A stretch of 64,000 nt of DNA from Haliclystus octoradiatus (lineage: Eukaryota > Cnidaria > Staurozoa > Stauromedusae > Haliclystidae): NCBI GenBank assembly GCA_916610825.1, contig OU744446.1:23450445-23514444 (forward strand), written 5' to 3'. Position 1 is the first letter of the stretch. Each line of letters starts with the position of its first letter. Shown in pieces: positions 24,401 through 55,531 of this stretch. The translations under genes were made by a program, and so were the position numbers. The notes beneath the pieces were generated by a model. It worked only from the letters and a program-made list of their open reading frames with translations. It was not told the DNA's origin and ran no database searches.

Positions 24401-25440
24401 ATGTTTTAAAGCAGACATCTGTCCAGGGACGAGTGTCAATGGCCAAGATTTAGTTCATGCGTTGATTGCAGTAGCCTTGTGAATTTGGAATCATTTTCAG
24501 TTTTTGACAGGTTTTACTGAATTTTAGAGATAGTAGTTAATCGGTTAGGACTAGATTAGGAGTAACTCAAGGACATCATATATCAAAATAAGGGCTCAAA
24601 ACTAGATCATGGTGGATCCATTTGATCACATGTTTCACTCGGGTTGTTCAACAATACTTACAGTTGTACTTGTAGTTCACATTATTCATGCGTTGGTACA
24701 AATCAATACAAATAACAGCAGCAATATAAAATATCACTGTGTTATCCCTGATCTAGCTACAGCCTAGTTATGCTCTTTGAGGCGATACAAATACTGCCGC
24801 TGGGAAATTAATTGTTGAGTCCACAAACTCTTCATGGACACCTTATAAACAGTTCATGAGCTTTACGAATGTTCTCAAACACCTTATAAACAGTTCAATA
24901 ACAGTTCATTAACTTTATGAATGTTCATGAACATCTTATAAGAAGTTCATCAACTCTCTGTGGACAGTTCATGAACGTTGAGTGGCCCAATTTTCATGGA
25001 CTTTTCCATGAGCTGTATTCACAGGGATGATATTGATCGCATTTCCATTTATAGATTCTCCATTTATGACTACAGACTTCTTTTGAGTGACAATATTAAA
25101 TATTAGTATTTTAACCATGCTTCTATGAGTTCTTAAAACAAAATGCTAGTGCATGCTTTTCCTATTTAGAAATTAGTCGGAGTTAAGTAGTTTGCGGAAA
25201 GCCTGTGAAGAAATCTAAGTGAATAAAAACTATTATCTAATTTATTAAGCTCACTGACGCACCTTAAGAAATAATTTTGAATTTCCTCCAAATCTGGAAC
25301 CATTAATTCATGTTTTCTTTTGCATTTAGTGAGGCTTCAAATGACTAATCTATTGAATTCCTTTGTTTTATTATCTTCAGCCATTCAAACGTGTTGCATC
25401 CCCAATACCAATATTTGACAAACTTGGCAAAACGTATTAA
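12435..25440 (+). CDS. SPATA17: SPATA17-like IQ-motif protein (first exon not located)
   Basis: Exons: 12435-12524, 13400-13481, 14778-14828, 16004-16022, 16196-16280, 16916-16985, 17377-17652, 18359-18459, 23164-23211, 23292-23360, 23862-23922, 25381-25440 (stop TAA). Every phase closes; 336 residues are visible, against about 361 in human. Three IQ-type motifs (ATKIQSWFRGERTRSYLR, AIIVQRWYRGYVDRK, ATKIQARWRGFYIRSYIF) should bind calmodulin-like proteins. Then come HHFLLSTNVSQSIYNSPYNP, GPFREPADVHQQRYKQLEP and FLPFTRRTYPYEPTIH, all in SPATA17 order. Family knowledge: expressed in testis and ciliated cells and linked to sperm and axonemal function. There is no in-frame ATG before the first IQ motif in the 12435 exon, so an upstream coding exon of about 25-35 codons is missing from the model. 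A full LTR retrotransposon sits in the intron after 18459, in the same orientation. Confidence 0.93.
13520..13660. repeat. GTTCATGAAC fold-back repeat
   Basis: Left edge CCCCTGTGAAACGAGTTCATAAAC and a right part ending GAACTGCTTTCTTCACAAAGG form rough inverted ends. TTCATGAAC occurs at 13583-13591 and 13594-13602. It lies just after the 13400-13481 SPATA17 exon. Confidence 0.6.
14295..14352 (-). repeat. LINE 3' tail, degraded copy
   Basis: CATCATCATCGTCATTTATTC, then CACCTGATAAGG and CTTTTTTTATGGGACTG, matching the reverse complement of the tail at 47190-47272 with a small internal deletion. Confidence 0.5.
14975..15060. repeat. GTTCATGAAC repeat piece
   Basis: TTCATGAAC at two sites with an end reading GAACTGTTTTTTTGCGGGGG, the same edge as the 23648-23720 copy (GAACTGTTTTTCGCAGGGG). 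Further degenerate copies at about 15200-15320 and 15780-15870. Confidence 0.55.
17737..17856. mobile_element. Small pogo/Tc1-like MITE (120 bp)
   Basis: Terminal inverted repeats CAGTCTAACCTGTATATAAC and (reverse complement) CAGTCAAACCTGCTATAGCG, with internal repeats of the form ATAR-CGGCCACCT. Flanks are TA on the left and TT on the right. A related copy in the opposite orientation lies at about 47650-47722, and single arms at 17683-17715 and 41335-41375. It starts within 90 bp of the 17652 splice donor. Confidence 0.6.
18575..18732 (+). repeat. 5' LTR (158 bp)
   Basis: Begins TGTGGTGCC, ends GTCACAACA. Contains a TATA-like ACTATAAATACC near 18611 that could drive transcription. Confidence 0.95.
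18805..21384 (+). CDS. Gag-protease-reverse transcriptase-RNase H polyprotein of the gypsy-like element
   Basis: One 859-residue frame. Residues 1-190 are a capsid-like Gag region. Two zinc knuckles follow: C201-x2-C-x3-H-x4-C213 (one residue shorter than usual) and C220-x2-C-x4-H-x4-C233, then a lysine-rich stretch. The aspartic protease has D313-P-G-A in place of the usual D-T/S-G-A. Reverse transcriptase runs from about 440 to 640 with LDLESGFNQI and Y579-I-D-D. RNase H begins near D727 (LSDASPYGLGA) with ERELLSIVFG and WTDHKPLEV. The frame ends with LADTLSRKP, the usual end of RNase H, a few residues before the stop. Integrase lies in another frame, open from 21359. The ATG at 18805 is the first after the left LTR in a good frame. 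Confidence 0.95.
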   Translation: MAGFRGRLPSEFDPTQLNAYDKYIKWRSAFENYVLATDIDLKTPRKQLAILYNVAGEEFRQFCKKNCKFTIDTPENVENVLIEMGNILKPQRRHLQYRCKLLDSKQGTDQSINEFLQALRTAYEESGYTDHNLNGELLIRDLLIRGIRNEDAKRLILQQDIDKLTITDCTNLISTFETVMMNNPTSSTIEGAASAITYDDCKFCGRSHGKGNCPAFGKTCNKCQAKNHFANKCNNFKKDKSSTEKKYKKYSKKNTKEKLAAVNLDNESDSSSEESACVSDISFAVDDIKDNITGKRLYVNLYCAGEALKFLIDPGATSTMVPEGYLRQAKDYKPLKNNYVRPWNSKPIKISASGTLKLSASPQHRAVKVFAKSIANLKCPLLSYSDYLALGGTPIALPSEFNVEVNTVETLSSIGSATIQIKSDAKPVVQGARKLAFRLHDPVAKEINHMVKAKILERVTGHSEWLSPIVVAWRKNGKPRICGDFRRLNESINRERYVIPTADTVFSNLHGSTVFSTLDLESGFNQIKLDDKSSNLTTISTHCGNYRYLRLPFGISSAPEIFQRTMSDHLSDLQGCSVYIDDILVHGKDLVEHNARLDAVMARLNTVGAKLNKDKCKFAQSKLHYLGHIISADGLAPDDNKITEALSLPPPTTIDESRRLLGMINYLQKFLPSLSTKVKPIRDILKGKFDLNAVNSAWDDVKSALRNVATTSFRFYNTKSETAILSDASPYGLGACLLQRDNCNSEWRPVMSASRSLTATEEKYSQMERELLSIVFGATRFRQFILGGDVEFWTDHKPLEVIWTKPFDDIPPRLQRMMLRLAPYGAKVIYKPAREEMNRLADTLSRKPTSVERQEITDL
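21587..22663 (+). CDS. Integrase of the gypsy-like element (separate frame)
   Basis: From its first ATG the frame gives 358 residues. It shows the zinc-binding HHCC set (H28, H31, C60, C63), the catalytic triad D90, D143 (TDNGSQF) and E179 (NGMVERFHR) with 35 residues between the second D and E, and a GPY-like C-terminal module (IGERVTIRTGN). The frame is already open from 21359, before the 21384 stop of the upstream polyprotein, and the 21385-21586 part reads like the normal RNase H to integrase connector. A +1 change of frame in the 26-nt overlap would therefore link the two. Start codon use is uncertain; it may not be translated on its own. Confidence 0.92.
   Translation: MEKPRLLLRGTQIVIPSVLRERLVKIAHDSHLGVKGTIAQLSSVWWPGITADAKAAVARCEHCIELQDNLPNLELQPSGVLPPWHTVAADIFHVNKKAYLSVVDYGSRYPEVFPLTCEKHEEIIDAFEHLFCVRGPTCEIMTDNGSQFTCKEFKRFCKAWGVRIRHSAPRYARSNGMVERFHRTFKRRWHSCDHLADKQRLRRVLFSLRTSYHRTIGTTPLHALMGRKPITQIPGLLYNKTVNTEHQIASKIAMKNMHDKKNNVLKLSTPNIGERVTIRTGNTLVSGEVKSTTPRRVEVINTENGNTLVRARAQVITPTRQTDITRVTEPLDLQRTTRSGRVSKPPVRLDPSDPSTFQ
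22882..23039 (+). repeat. 3' LTR (158 bp)
   Basis: Same length and, by eye, the same sequence as the 5' LTR; followed by the target duplication CTGAG. Confidence 0.95.
23648..23715. repeat. Perfect 26-bp inverted repeat (fold-back) of the GTTCATGAAC family
   Basis: Left arm 23648-23673 begins GCGAAAAACAGTTCAGGAG. The right arm 23690-23715 is its exact reverse complement, and the 16-nt spacer itself contains GTTCATGAAC. The outer right edge is CAGGGG. RNA from either strand would form a strong hairpin. It lies in a SPATA17 intron. Confidence 0.9.
24129..24301. mobile_element. hAT-type MITE, copy 2 (173 bp, 8-bp TSD)
   Basis: Starts CAGGGTTCGACAAAGG. Perfect 8-bp duplication TTCACAAG at 24121-24128 and 24302-24309. 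The interior contains inverted GGAATCCTAG / CTAGGATTCC arms. It is in the opposite internal orientation to the copies at 1275 and 34079. Confidence 0.88.
24815..25025. repeat. GTTCATGAAC tandem/fold-back cluster
   Basis: Tandem units of about 42-50 bp beginning ACACCTTATAAACAGTTCA (from 24839, then 24881, then a degenerate ACATCTTATAAGAAGTTCA from 24930) with TTCATGAAC at several sites. It ends GTATTCACAGGGA, like other family edges. Confidence 0.65.
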
Positions 25441-25678
25441 CAGTTAAGACAAACATGAACCAAATTGTTGTGTTTGTGGCAGTAGATAAAGAGGAAATGG
25501 AAGAATTGCATAATATGCCATATTTTTGTATCTTAAATTACATTGTACATAGTAGAGAGATCTCGTAAGAGTTTACTTACTTAATATAAACAGCAGATTG
25601 TGTTACTACTCATCTTTCCAGTCTGGTCAGATTTGAAGATACTTGTAGTTTTATTCAAGCCACAACCAACCAACTGAT

Positions 25679-25750
25679 GTGGTAGTGTAGTGGTCAGGGC
25701 ATTCAACCTCAACATGCAGGGTCTTGGTTCAATCCCTGGCAGAAGCACTA
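25679..25750 (+). repeat. tRNA-derived SINE head
   Basis: An A-box-like GGTAGTGTAGTGGTCAGGGC and a B-box GGTTCAATCC at tRNA-like spacing. The acceptor and anticodon stems do not pair well, so this is a tRNA-related retroposon head, not a working tRNA. An unrelated AT-rich body follows. Confidence 0.6.
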
Positions 25751-26841
25751 TTGGTTGGCTACATTAAGAGCATTCGACCATTAAACTCACAGATGATCAA
25801 AACACCATGGTAAAAAGGCTACTAGCTTACCAGGCTTTTGGTAAAATGATAAATACAAAATAGCGATAATCATATGCTTAAATATACCAAGCCAACTGAT
25901 TTGGGTGTCAGGCCAGGAGAGCATGCCCTAGATACTCACTTGTGTTCAATTTGAAGGTCTTTTGGCTAAATTGATGTTTGCACCCTTGCTAAAAAATGTC
26001 CAAACCATATTCTATAATGAGATGGAAAATATTATTTCTCGGTTTAGTGAAAAGATTGTATTCAAATGATGATATACAATACAGATATATAAAAGCTGGA
26101 ATTCAGAAAGTCGTAGTGTTAAGCTTGGTGTAAAGGGAAAAACTCAATTGCAGACTGTGTGTTGCTTTACTGTTAGGTTTACTGTTTATGTTGCACTCCA
26201 GAGTGGTATTAGTAATCAGAAACAATCAGGAGTCATGTTCCAAGTCTCATCATTAGCAACCAAAATACTTTGTGAGAGCTCTAACTCTCAACATTTATAA
26301 AATCGCTAGAAATGACAATGACAATTAATGACAAATCAGGTCAATATCAAAATCAAGCAAAATAACTGCACAGCAGCAACGCAAAAGTATGTAATGGATT
26401 ATCAATGAAGACGTTATGAATCAAACAAACAATACTACCTTCATTGACTTTTTTAATTTACTTTCATCATTCAACACTGTCTTTACAGAAAATAATATTA
26501 TCCTTGCCAACTTATACATTTGATAGTTTCTCAAAAATATACTACTGTATTATCCAACAGCTGCAAGTCACTATAAACAGCATGTGTATTGCGTGCTCTC
26601 ATTAAAAACAAGCCAGTGTTTCTAATCTTGAGAGAATAATCTAAATGGAGGATTTCATTGAAATTCTAGAAAGATCTTACACAGGGGGCATGCTAAAAGC
26701 TAGTTGCTTTTACATATCTGTCTTGATTCCATTTAAATAATATCTTAATGCTCAATATCCATAGTACACAAAGCACTGCTATGTATACATAGGATTTTCC
26801 CCAGGAGGGCTGCCTATAACGGAAACCCATTAGTAAAATAA

Positions 26842-26847
26842 TTTATT
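26842..26847 (-). promoter_or_regulatory. Possible poly(A) signal of the SLC15 gene
   Basis: TTTATT on the plus strand (AATAAA on the transcript) about 20 nt after the stop codon. This would give a very short 3' UTR; other signals may be used. Confidence 0.3.
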
Positions 26848-26867
26848 CATTTATTTCTATTACATTT

Positions 26868-47975
<21,108 letters not shown>

Positions 47976-49803
47976 TATTGCCCTTCAATTTTGTGTATGA
48001 AATATAAACAGAAAAAGACAGCCTGCTCTGTCAGATTAGCATTTAAATTATTCCAATGCTATTGTGTTAATACCATAAACATTAAATGATCAAGTAATGT
48101 CAATATATCCATACTTATAGCACCAAAAACAGTAATAATCAACAAAAGATGAAACAGGAAGATTCTCTGCTTTCGTAGGCCAACACAATAATGTTTAGTA
48201 AATTGACTTTCCCCTCACCCAGCTACAAAATCTTCAAGTTATTAAAATCTCTTTAGGAAACAGGTAACAATTTGACCACATGGTCTATTGTTGAATAAAT
48301 TAATCCAATAAGAATAATAACTACTATTTAACTGTATTTTTATAGTTCGTTTTATCACCACAGTTCTAAAGTAAAAGCTTGTGAGTTGGACTTAAAAGTT
48401 CCGTTTTGCAATTCAATTGTCAACGGTTCAGTGATCGAAGAATTAGTAGTCACTCATCCGTGACATGTAAACTTTCCAATATTCAAACGAAATGTGTTAT
48501 AATGAAGATGGGTAGCGTGGGGAGGGGTAAAGGCTTATCGCAAGCTTGACTTGCTCCTCCAAGTCTCACTTATTTTTATGACGATTTTGATATATTTGGT
48601 AAATGACTTACAAACTATCACATCTCGGCACATCAAAGTAAGCGGGACTTAAAACCAGTCAAATCGCAAGCTCTCTTTCAGAGAGATGGTAATGTGGGAA
48701 ATATTTCTAAATGAAATCGGAGAACACCGTCCTCATTCCCGCGCGACGCTCCAGTAAGGGCCTTGTAAACTGAAGGTTAAAAAGTGTGTCAGAAACAAAA
48801 CATATGGTGTGCCCAATCACAGCACACCTTGGTATGACGGAGCGATCGCCATCGTTGGAAAATTGTAACCACTTCTGTCGGTTTGAATCTTGATTTAAAT
48901 AATCAAAATCAAAGAAATACTTAAAAGTAGAGATCAATTCTCCAATTTGCAATATTTCTCTTATTTTAAATTCCATTTCTCCGTGAATATATAATTACAA
49001 ATTGACAATAAGATCGAAATATAAACTTTGAGAATGATTCAAGCAAGTGTTTACATTTTTAGTGTTTTATTCACCAACCAGCGCTCGATAAAACTTCACG
49101 TGATACCAACGTGCGCAAGTGAGGCACGTCGAATGGTCGAATACATCATAGTTTCGTACACATTCTGTTATAACAAAACGTCGAAACGACCAGCCGAAAA
49201 TCATCAATAACACTCATAATCATAAATCAATGCAAACAAGGTTATTACAATTTACAACCTGTCGGTAGGATCAGTACAGTACGACATAATCTCCAAGCAG
49301 TTTTGTCAGATTGTTCTTCGCTCTGGAAAATTTTTATGATTGACGCCGACGAGAAGGTAGGTTTCTTATCTCTTTCTTGATACAGCAATGTTTAATTTCC
49401 TGGGGTCGGTCATCCCTCCAACCCAAGTCAAGTTTTCTGTTGCCTTTATCCCTGATGTCTGATGACGTTGAAATGACACCCCTCCTCCCTTCTTCAGCTC
49501 CGTGACCGACAGTGCCTCCTGCCACCCTGCAAAATTGTATCCGTAAACACTGTCCGAACATTGTCCAGCAGCTTATTTGAGAACATTTCAAATAATCAAC
49601 CATATTGTAACACAAATAGCTTTTCTCCTTAATGGTTAGCACGAAATAAAATAAGAAGACCTGTCGAAGCTTTTAGAACCAAAATAAAATATTATGCAGC
49701 TATCATATGCTTATATATCTGTAGAGTGTATTATACTCAAGCACAAACATTTAAAATTTCAGGTGTCACTGATGATATACATATAGCTGGCTGGTAGTTG
49801 AAA
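47976..49803. other. Divergent intergenic region, SLC15 (-) and SDR (+) 5' sides
   Basis: Should contain the SLC15 promoter and 5' UTR and the SDR promoter. Open frames at 48707-48976 (-) and 49334-49642 (-) show no recognisable domain. Nothing else supported. Confidence 0.5.
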
Positions 49804-50505
49804 ATGACTAAACATTTGGTAGTAATCACAGGCGCCACAGCAGGCACAGGATTGGCGTTAGTAAAGCGTTACATTGAGGATGGACATATTGTGGTAGGGT
49901 GTGGTCGGAATGAAGCAAAGATTAATGAATTGAATGAAACACATTCGAGTAACGGACATATGTTCAGAGTTCTTGATATACGTAATAAAGATGACGTCAA
50001 AGAGTTTGCGGATGAAGTTATCAATCTGAAGGGTGCTCCAGAATTCTTGATAAATAATGCTGGAGTTGGGTCTGATCCTGTTGAGGTGGTTGAGATGCCG
50101 ATAGAGCTATTTGAAAATATTATCGATATAAACGTCAAAGGAACGTTTTACGTGACCCATTGCTTTCTACCTGCAATGATCAAAGCACGGCAAGGTATTA
50201 TTATCAATTTTACCTCAGGATGGGGAAGGCAACCTGGAAAGGGTCAAGGCCCGTATTGTTGTAGTAAATTTGGTCTTGAAGGATTCTCAAAAGTGTTGGC
50301 TCTAGAATTGCCCCCGCCAATGGCTTGCGTACCGTTAAATCCAGGGGTCATCGGCACCAAGATGCTCGTAAAAGGCCTAGGGATGGAATTTGCAAAAGCA
50401 CAAAGATCACCTGACCAATGGGCAACAGAAGTTGGAGATTTCATTTTAAACATTGATAGAAATTCTAATGGCGAAAGTTTGACTGCTCCTGGCTTCAACT
50501 ATTAG
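49804..50505 (+). CDS. Short-chain dehydrogenase/reductase (classical SDR), intronless
   Basis: One exon, 233 aa, from the first ATG at 49804 (A at -3). The Rossmann nucleotide motif is TG-A-T-A-G-T-G (residues 9-16); CGRN at 33-36 after the second strand favours NADP(H). NNAG is at 84-87, the active-site Asn in DIN (110), Ser138, and the catalytic Y151-x3-K155 in GPYCCSKFG. NPGVIGT at 179-185 is the usual PG/T loop. All four catalytic residues are present, so it should be an active oxidoreductase. The substrate is not predictable. No signal peptide or membrane segment; cytosolic. The lack of introns contrasts with its neighbours, although many animal SDRs have few introns. Confidence 0.93.
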   Translation: MTKHLVVITGATAGTGLALVKRYIEDGHIVVGCGRNEAKINELNETHSSNGHMFRVLDIRNKDDVKEFADEVINLKGAPEFLINNAGVGSDPVEVVEMPIELFENIIDINVKGTFYVTHCFLPAMIKARQGIIINFTSGWGRQPGKGQGPYCCSKFGLEGFSKVLALELPPPMACVPLNPGVIGTKMLVKGLGMEFAKAQRSPDQWATEVGDFILNIDRNSNGESLTAPGFNY

Positions 50506-50752
50506 TCGATGATGGGTCGGTATATTTGAAATTGTTCAATCCAATAGCTATTAAAATATATAGGCCTACGCGATTGCCTATCTATAATTTTTATTGCGGA
50601 ATTCTTGGTTATGTACTCAACAATTTAAAGTACTAATATGTAGTAAATTCATGTCGCACATTTCAATTCAATGTTTTCCATTTGGTTTCGCTTCACCTGC
50701 TATAATTTTCTATGTGAACGGCATAGGGTACATCTGCCCATATATGGGAGAC

Positions 50753-50758
50753 AATAAA
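50753..50758 (+). promoter_or_regulatory. Possible poly(A) signal of the SDR gene
   Basis: AATAAA about 250 nt after the stop codon. Confidence 0.4.
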
Positions 50759-53559
50759 TAGTAACATTTTGTATCGTGGTGGCTAATTTCTTAAAATATT
50801 TGAATATACTAACCCACGAAATGGCTTATATTTCTGAGCAAATTGACACATTATATTTTCGCATTCAATTGCTAATTTTAAAAAGACGCAATATTTTATT
50901 TTCAGCTGCATGCATATAGCGTTGACTGTTGCTGAGTATTTGAACAAAAGAAATCAGAGGCTTACCAGTAATCATTGATGGTTTCTTTCAAAAGGAAGCA
51001 ATTTTTATGCAACAAATGGATCCGAACCGCAATAACTCAACACTCAAATGAAAATATGACTTATACAGGAAGCAAAGTAAAATTATGGATTGGAATAACT
51101 TCTATTTGAGCAATAAACAGAACATCAAATGGAATTCAAATGAAAGCTCTAATAGGACTCGTAAAAGAATATCTAACTGAAATTTTTACTTTTCTAATCT
51201 CGGCAATTTAGAAATATACAGGACAAAGCATATGAGATTGCTGAACAATTCAATAAATTTGATAAAAACTTATCCACTGTTTTCCCAGTACTATTGTTTT
51301 TGGAGCACTTAAAAGACGTGCTTATTAAGTTATTCCACCACACACGTTTCTTGTCACTGTCTTCATTTGAATCATTTCAAATGGCAAATGTCATGCAGCT
51401 TTTCAAATATCCCTCATTTAAAACTTACGAACAACGCTGCGAAATTTTTCTTTTGATATAAAAGCTTCTGGCTGCATTTCTCGTGGAACATTATTGAAAA
51501 TCTGAGTAACTATCGTCTATAGAATGTTGAATTTGAGTTGATCAGAAATTAACTCTCAGACAGAAGTATATGGTAATAATCATATTCTATAACAAGCAGT
51601 TTATGGTAATAATCATATTCTAGTGTCCAATCATCGCGAAATCAATTGTGATGTCCCCCCAAGGCAGTATTTTGGGTCCTTTGCTGCTAGACGGTTTCGA
51701 TGGTCTTTCATAAACTTTTTACGCCAAGGTTCTTGAATACTCTGTCGTATTATTCGAGCTGATGACCAGATAATAAATATTGGCAAGAGGGCACTTTTGT
51801 GTTACCAACGGTAAACGTGGAACATTTTTCGATTGCCATGAACATTGGCTACTTATCTGCCCATGAAAACAGAGGCTGTCCAAGGTACTGGGGATATATC
51901 ATCTTGCTGGAATCTTTGTGGCAACTAAATATTTTAGCATCATCCGCGAATAATATGATTCGGTATTGATGCTCCAGACAAGTAATGGTCTGATTACCGA
52001 GTATCTATATAGTAGTTGTGTTGTAGTTGAGCAAGGAATTAAAAATACAGGGATTCAAAAAACCAACTTCATGCTCCACTTACATTTACAGCCTCACAAC
52101 AACAACAACATTTATAAAAGAAGAATTACAAATATAAGCATTTAACTAGATGCTATAATTATTATAATTAAGATCGGCTATACATGTTTTTGAATCAATG
52201 AGATGTTCTGATAATGAATATATTGAATTCCACCACAGAATTGCACGATGACAAAACTGATACTTGGCAGAGTCAATGTGTCGTATTCTGAATGTTTTTA
52301 ATTTAAGTTGTGACCACTGACCACGTATGGTTTATTTTGAAATGTTATCTTAAGTAATAAGGTTTCCATACACAGATCTAGCATCTAGCTACTAAACCAT
52401 GAGCGAGTTTTAATAAGATATAAATTAGTCAGATCAGCTTTAACCCGTCTTGATTCTAATGTCTCCAGCTGAAGGATGCTTAGTGTGATTAGGCGATGGG
52501 TGTAATTCTCGTATTTTAATATTGTTCAATCTATATCATACTCTTCTGATGTATCTACCGCCGGATCTACCGTCAACGCTGGATGTTCTCTATTAAACTA
52601 ATGTCTTTGGGCAGTCATGGATTCCATATCGGACATCATCTGATTCCATTAATGGACGAACTTATACTTTACAAGCACCAGTACGTGTATATCAATGTTG
52701 TTGGAATGAAGATATTTGAAAAAGATAAGAACGTGAAAAAGCTTGTGCAGCTATAATTATATAGATAGTTTGAGATCGGGGGCTACATATACACGGTCTT
52801 GAAACCGCATTGCTATATCATTGTTTGCAACTTGATGGAGTTATCTTTTAAATTAAATTGAATGGGTTAAAGCTGATTTATTTTTATGTTATTTAAACTT
52901 TTTTATTTAAAAGAAGCTTCTGTCAAAGTTACTTAAAACATCCATGATTTAGTAGATCTGAGTATGGGAACCTTATCAATTAATTATGGCATTTCGAAAT
53001 ACATCTTACATGTTTGCAAACTTGAATTAACATATAAAACATATAAAATACCAAACCTTGACTCTACCATGCATTATGAAGCACGAAGTGGAGTGGAGAG
53101 ATGAAGTTATTTCCAGACACCCTGTATTCGCCTATGAAAGATTTATTTTGAGTGAGGGAAAAGGAGAAACCAATAAGATGATCAGCCAGGAGCAACAGCA
53201 ACATAAAATTTGATTAAAAATGGAGTAAAATATGTCTGAATGTACATATCATTTCTTCTCTATTGTAATACAGGTGATGTTTCATCAATTGATTATCGAA
53301 TATCGTTTCATTCATCTTTGCTTATATGCATCCTATTTTAATATTAATGATGGAATAATTGTTAATAATGAAATTTTCTGACGCTGGTGCTGACGAGAAA
53401 ATATAGATCAAATTTCGTTGACCTAATATAGATTTTTCAAATTCACAACGATTATCCGATATCACGATAAATTATAGATCAAACAATCGTTCTTCAGTTC
53501 GTGACATTCTTCTTCACTGGATAAGAACTAGCTAGATAATAAGGAGGTTTAGATTTAGG

Positions 53560-53577
53560 ACCGGTACCGGTACCGGT
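53560..53577. repeat. Perfect 18-bp palindrome ACCGGTACCGGTACCGGT
   Basis: Three tandem ACCGGT units. Stands out as G/C-rich in AT-rich DNA; function unknown. Confidence 0.85.
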
Positions 53578-53914
53578 TCAAGTTCATGTTTAGTCAACAA
53601 GAAGACTGGGTTATACCTGTACTCGTTCCTTCAAAACAAGACGTTTAGGGGTTCAATAACGTAAAACCTCCGTTTCTGTTTTCCAGGTAAAAACAAAATT
53701 CTGACAATTTGTTCAGGATTCATTTTGATTCTATGTATAAATTTTATAGCGACAATAAAATTTCATTCAAAAAAGCTAAAGTAAAACCAAAACAAAGCAA
53801 AACAACGAAAACAAAACATGTACTCCGTGGTTCATGTTTCGCCCCGAAAGGCGTTCTGAAACGAGGAGGTCAGTACAGGTTTCAGAGCATAGGGGCTTTC
53901 CCAATGCGCAGAAG

Positions 53915-54406
53915 TGTGTTTTCGAGTATCAGAATGAGACGTGATTGACACCCGAGCAATTAATGACACTATTCAAAAGGAATAAAAATAAGTAATTGGA
54001 TCTACTGGGTCGTGGATAGTAATCAGATATTTCATCTAATTTATCTCACAATGTTTCGTACTATCGCATTATAATATTGGTACATTAACTTGCATAAATT
54101 GTTTAATTTGTAGTGCTCAATATTCAAATCAGAGCTTCGCCTTCAACATTGAACTTTAACATTATTTTAAACATTGAATAAAATGAGTCAGTCTTGCCTG
54201 ATGATCGCCAATGGTATGAAACCAAAGCCTTCTCTGTGTGAACTGGAGTAGCGAGAATGGTTTTTAAGATGGATCATGGATGGATGCATATGCATGGCTT
54301 TTTAGACATTCAGAAATTCTGAATGATGTATATATAGCGGCAGATAAATGGCAGGAAACGCGGCTGATCACCAACACGTAGTCTCATTCTGATACTCTAA
54401 AACACA
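53915..54406. repeat. Inverted repeat with arms about 430 bp apart
   Basis: TGTGTTTTCGAGTATCAGAATGAGACGTG (53915-53943) is the near-exact reverse complement of 54375-54406 (CACGTAGTCTCATTCTGATACTC and following), with a 3-nt insertion and one mismatch. Could be a fold-back transposon remnant. Confidence 0.65.
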
Positions 54407-55531
54407 ATAGAAAGCTCTATTTTACCTCTTCCTTAAATCTCTTCGCGTCTTCCGTGTTCCGCGTTTAATTAAGACCTGCCGACATTTTTGGTACAGTATT
54501 CGGTTTCAGCCACAATCGGTCTTATGTCACGGCTCAAGTTGCATAATATCAAAGAGATCAAACCTGAGATCGTATCATTTGAAGATCAAAAAACCTTTGA
54601 AAAGTGCAAAATATTATCGATAGCTCCAATCGATTCGAGGAGTAAAGATTGGCAGTAATGTATGCGATTTGAATATATTATATTGGAATAAATTTATTTG
54701 GATTGAGGTATCCATCCATGCATATAGTTGTGTGTAACTGCGATCTATGTTCCATGTTTAAACATAACTGAAATTATAACAGGTGAGATGTCCAGTATAA
54801 AGGTATAATGGTATAATTAAGGAATCATGCTCTGAGTTTTGCCTTCTTACCTCAATTCAACTCATTTTGTATAGTGTTTCATTTATTTCATCGTATTTTT
54901 TATGTGTACTGTCTATTGATATCACACTGAATATTTTACTCTATATTTGAATACGTTACATCACCATAACCAAGCGCGACCAAGCGCGGTCACGCAATCC
55001 ATAGTTCAAGCACAGCTCCGTTCCATACAGGCACTTACGGTCGATTGTAGAACTATTTTAATAAATTTATATTCCTAAACTTTTTACCGTAGCATCACAC
55101 AATTTTGATAGTGTTAAATTATATTATTGCCCGATTTATATGCTTTTTGAGTAAGAAAAGTTTGAGCGCAAATATCGAAGCCTTCTAGTCTGCTTCAAGC
55201 TGTGATCCCACATTCCATGTAGCGAGAACAATAGCAGCGCTTGGTGAATTGACCCTGGACTCCTGGAGAGATTTCTCTCTCAGTATACACATTTCATTTG
55301 AAGGAAGTTAGTTATCATGAAATTTCTACTGAGGATATTGCATAATAAGCTTATAATAATAAATGATTTATTGTTAGAATAAATCGAAATAATCGTATCT
55401 ATATTAAGGCAATAATTAATGAAATAGGTTTCTTATTAATCATTTCTCGTGGTTTAATGTGAAGCTTCCCCGATCAGATCCATCAATAATATATTTTAAT
55501 TTTGCTTAACCTGTAGATATCCAGCCTCAAG

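Larger units (their letters stand above)
25441..26867. other. Convergent intergenic region, SPATA17 and SLC15 3' sides
   Basis: Holds the SPATA17 3' UTR, the SINE head and ordinary AT-rich DNA. No further gene seen. Confidence 0.55.
50506..55531. other. 5-kb intergenic region without recognised genes
   Basis: Apart from a likely SDR 3' UTR I see only AT-rich DNA, short repeats (a direct repeat TATGGTAATAATCATATTCTA near 51569 and 51602) and the inverted repeat described separately. The open frame at 53709-53948 (+) is lysine-rich with no recognisable domain and runs into that inverted repeat. Confidence 0.5.

Noticed and set aside
13520..25025. CRISPR-like array from repeated TTCATGAAC
   Set aside because: Spacing is irregular, the repeats are degenerate and palindromic, and the context is an animal intron.
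25679..25750. Possible functional tRNA gene
   Set aside because: Anticodon arm does not fold and the T stem has mismatches; called a SINE head.
48707..48976. 89-residue open frame (-)
   Set aside because: No recognisable homology; could be a 5' UTR exon of the SLC15 gene but unsupported.
53709..53948. 79-residue lysine-rich open frame (+)
   Set aside because: No domain, no splice partners, and it overlaps one arm of an inverted repeat.
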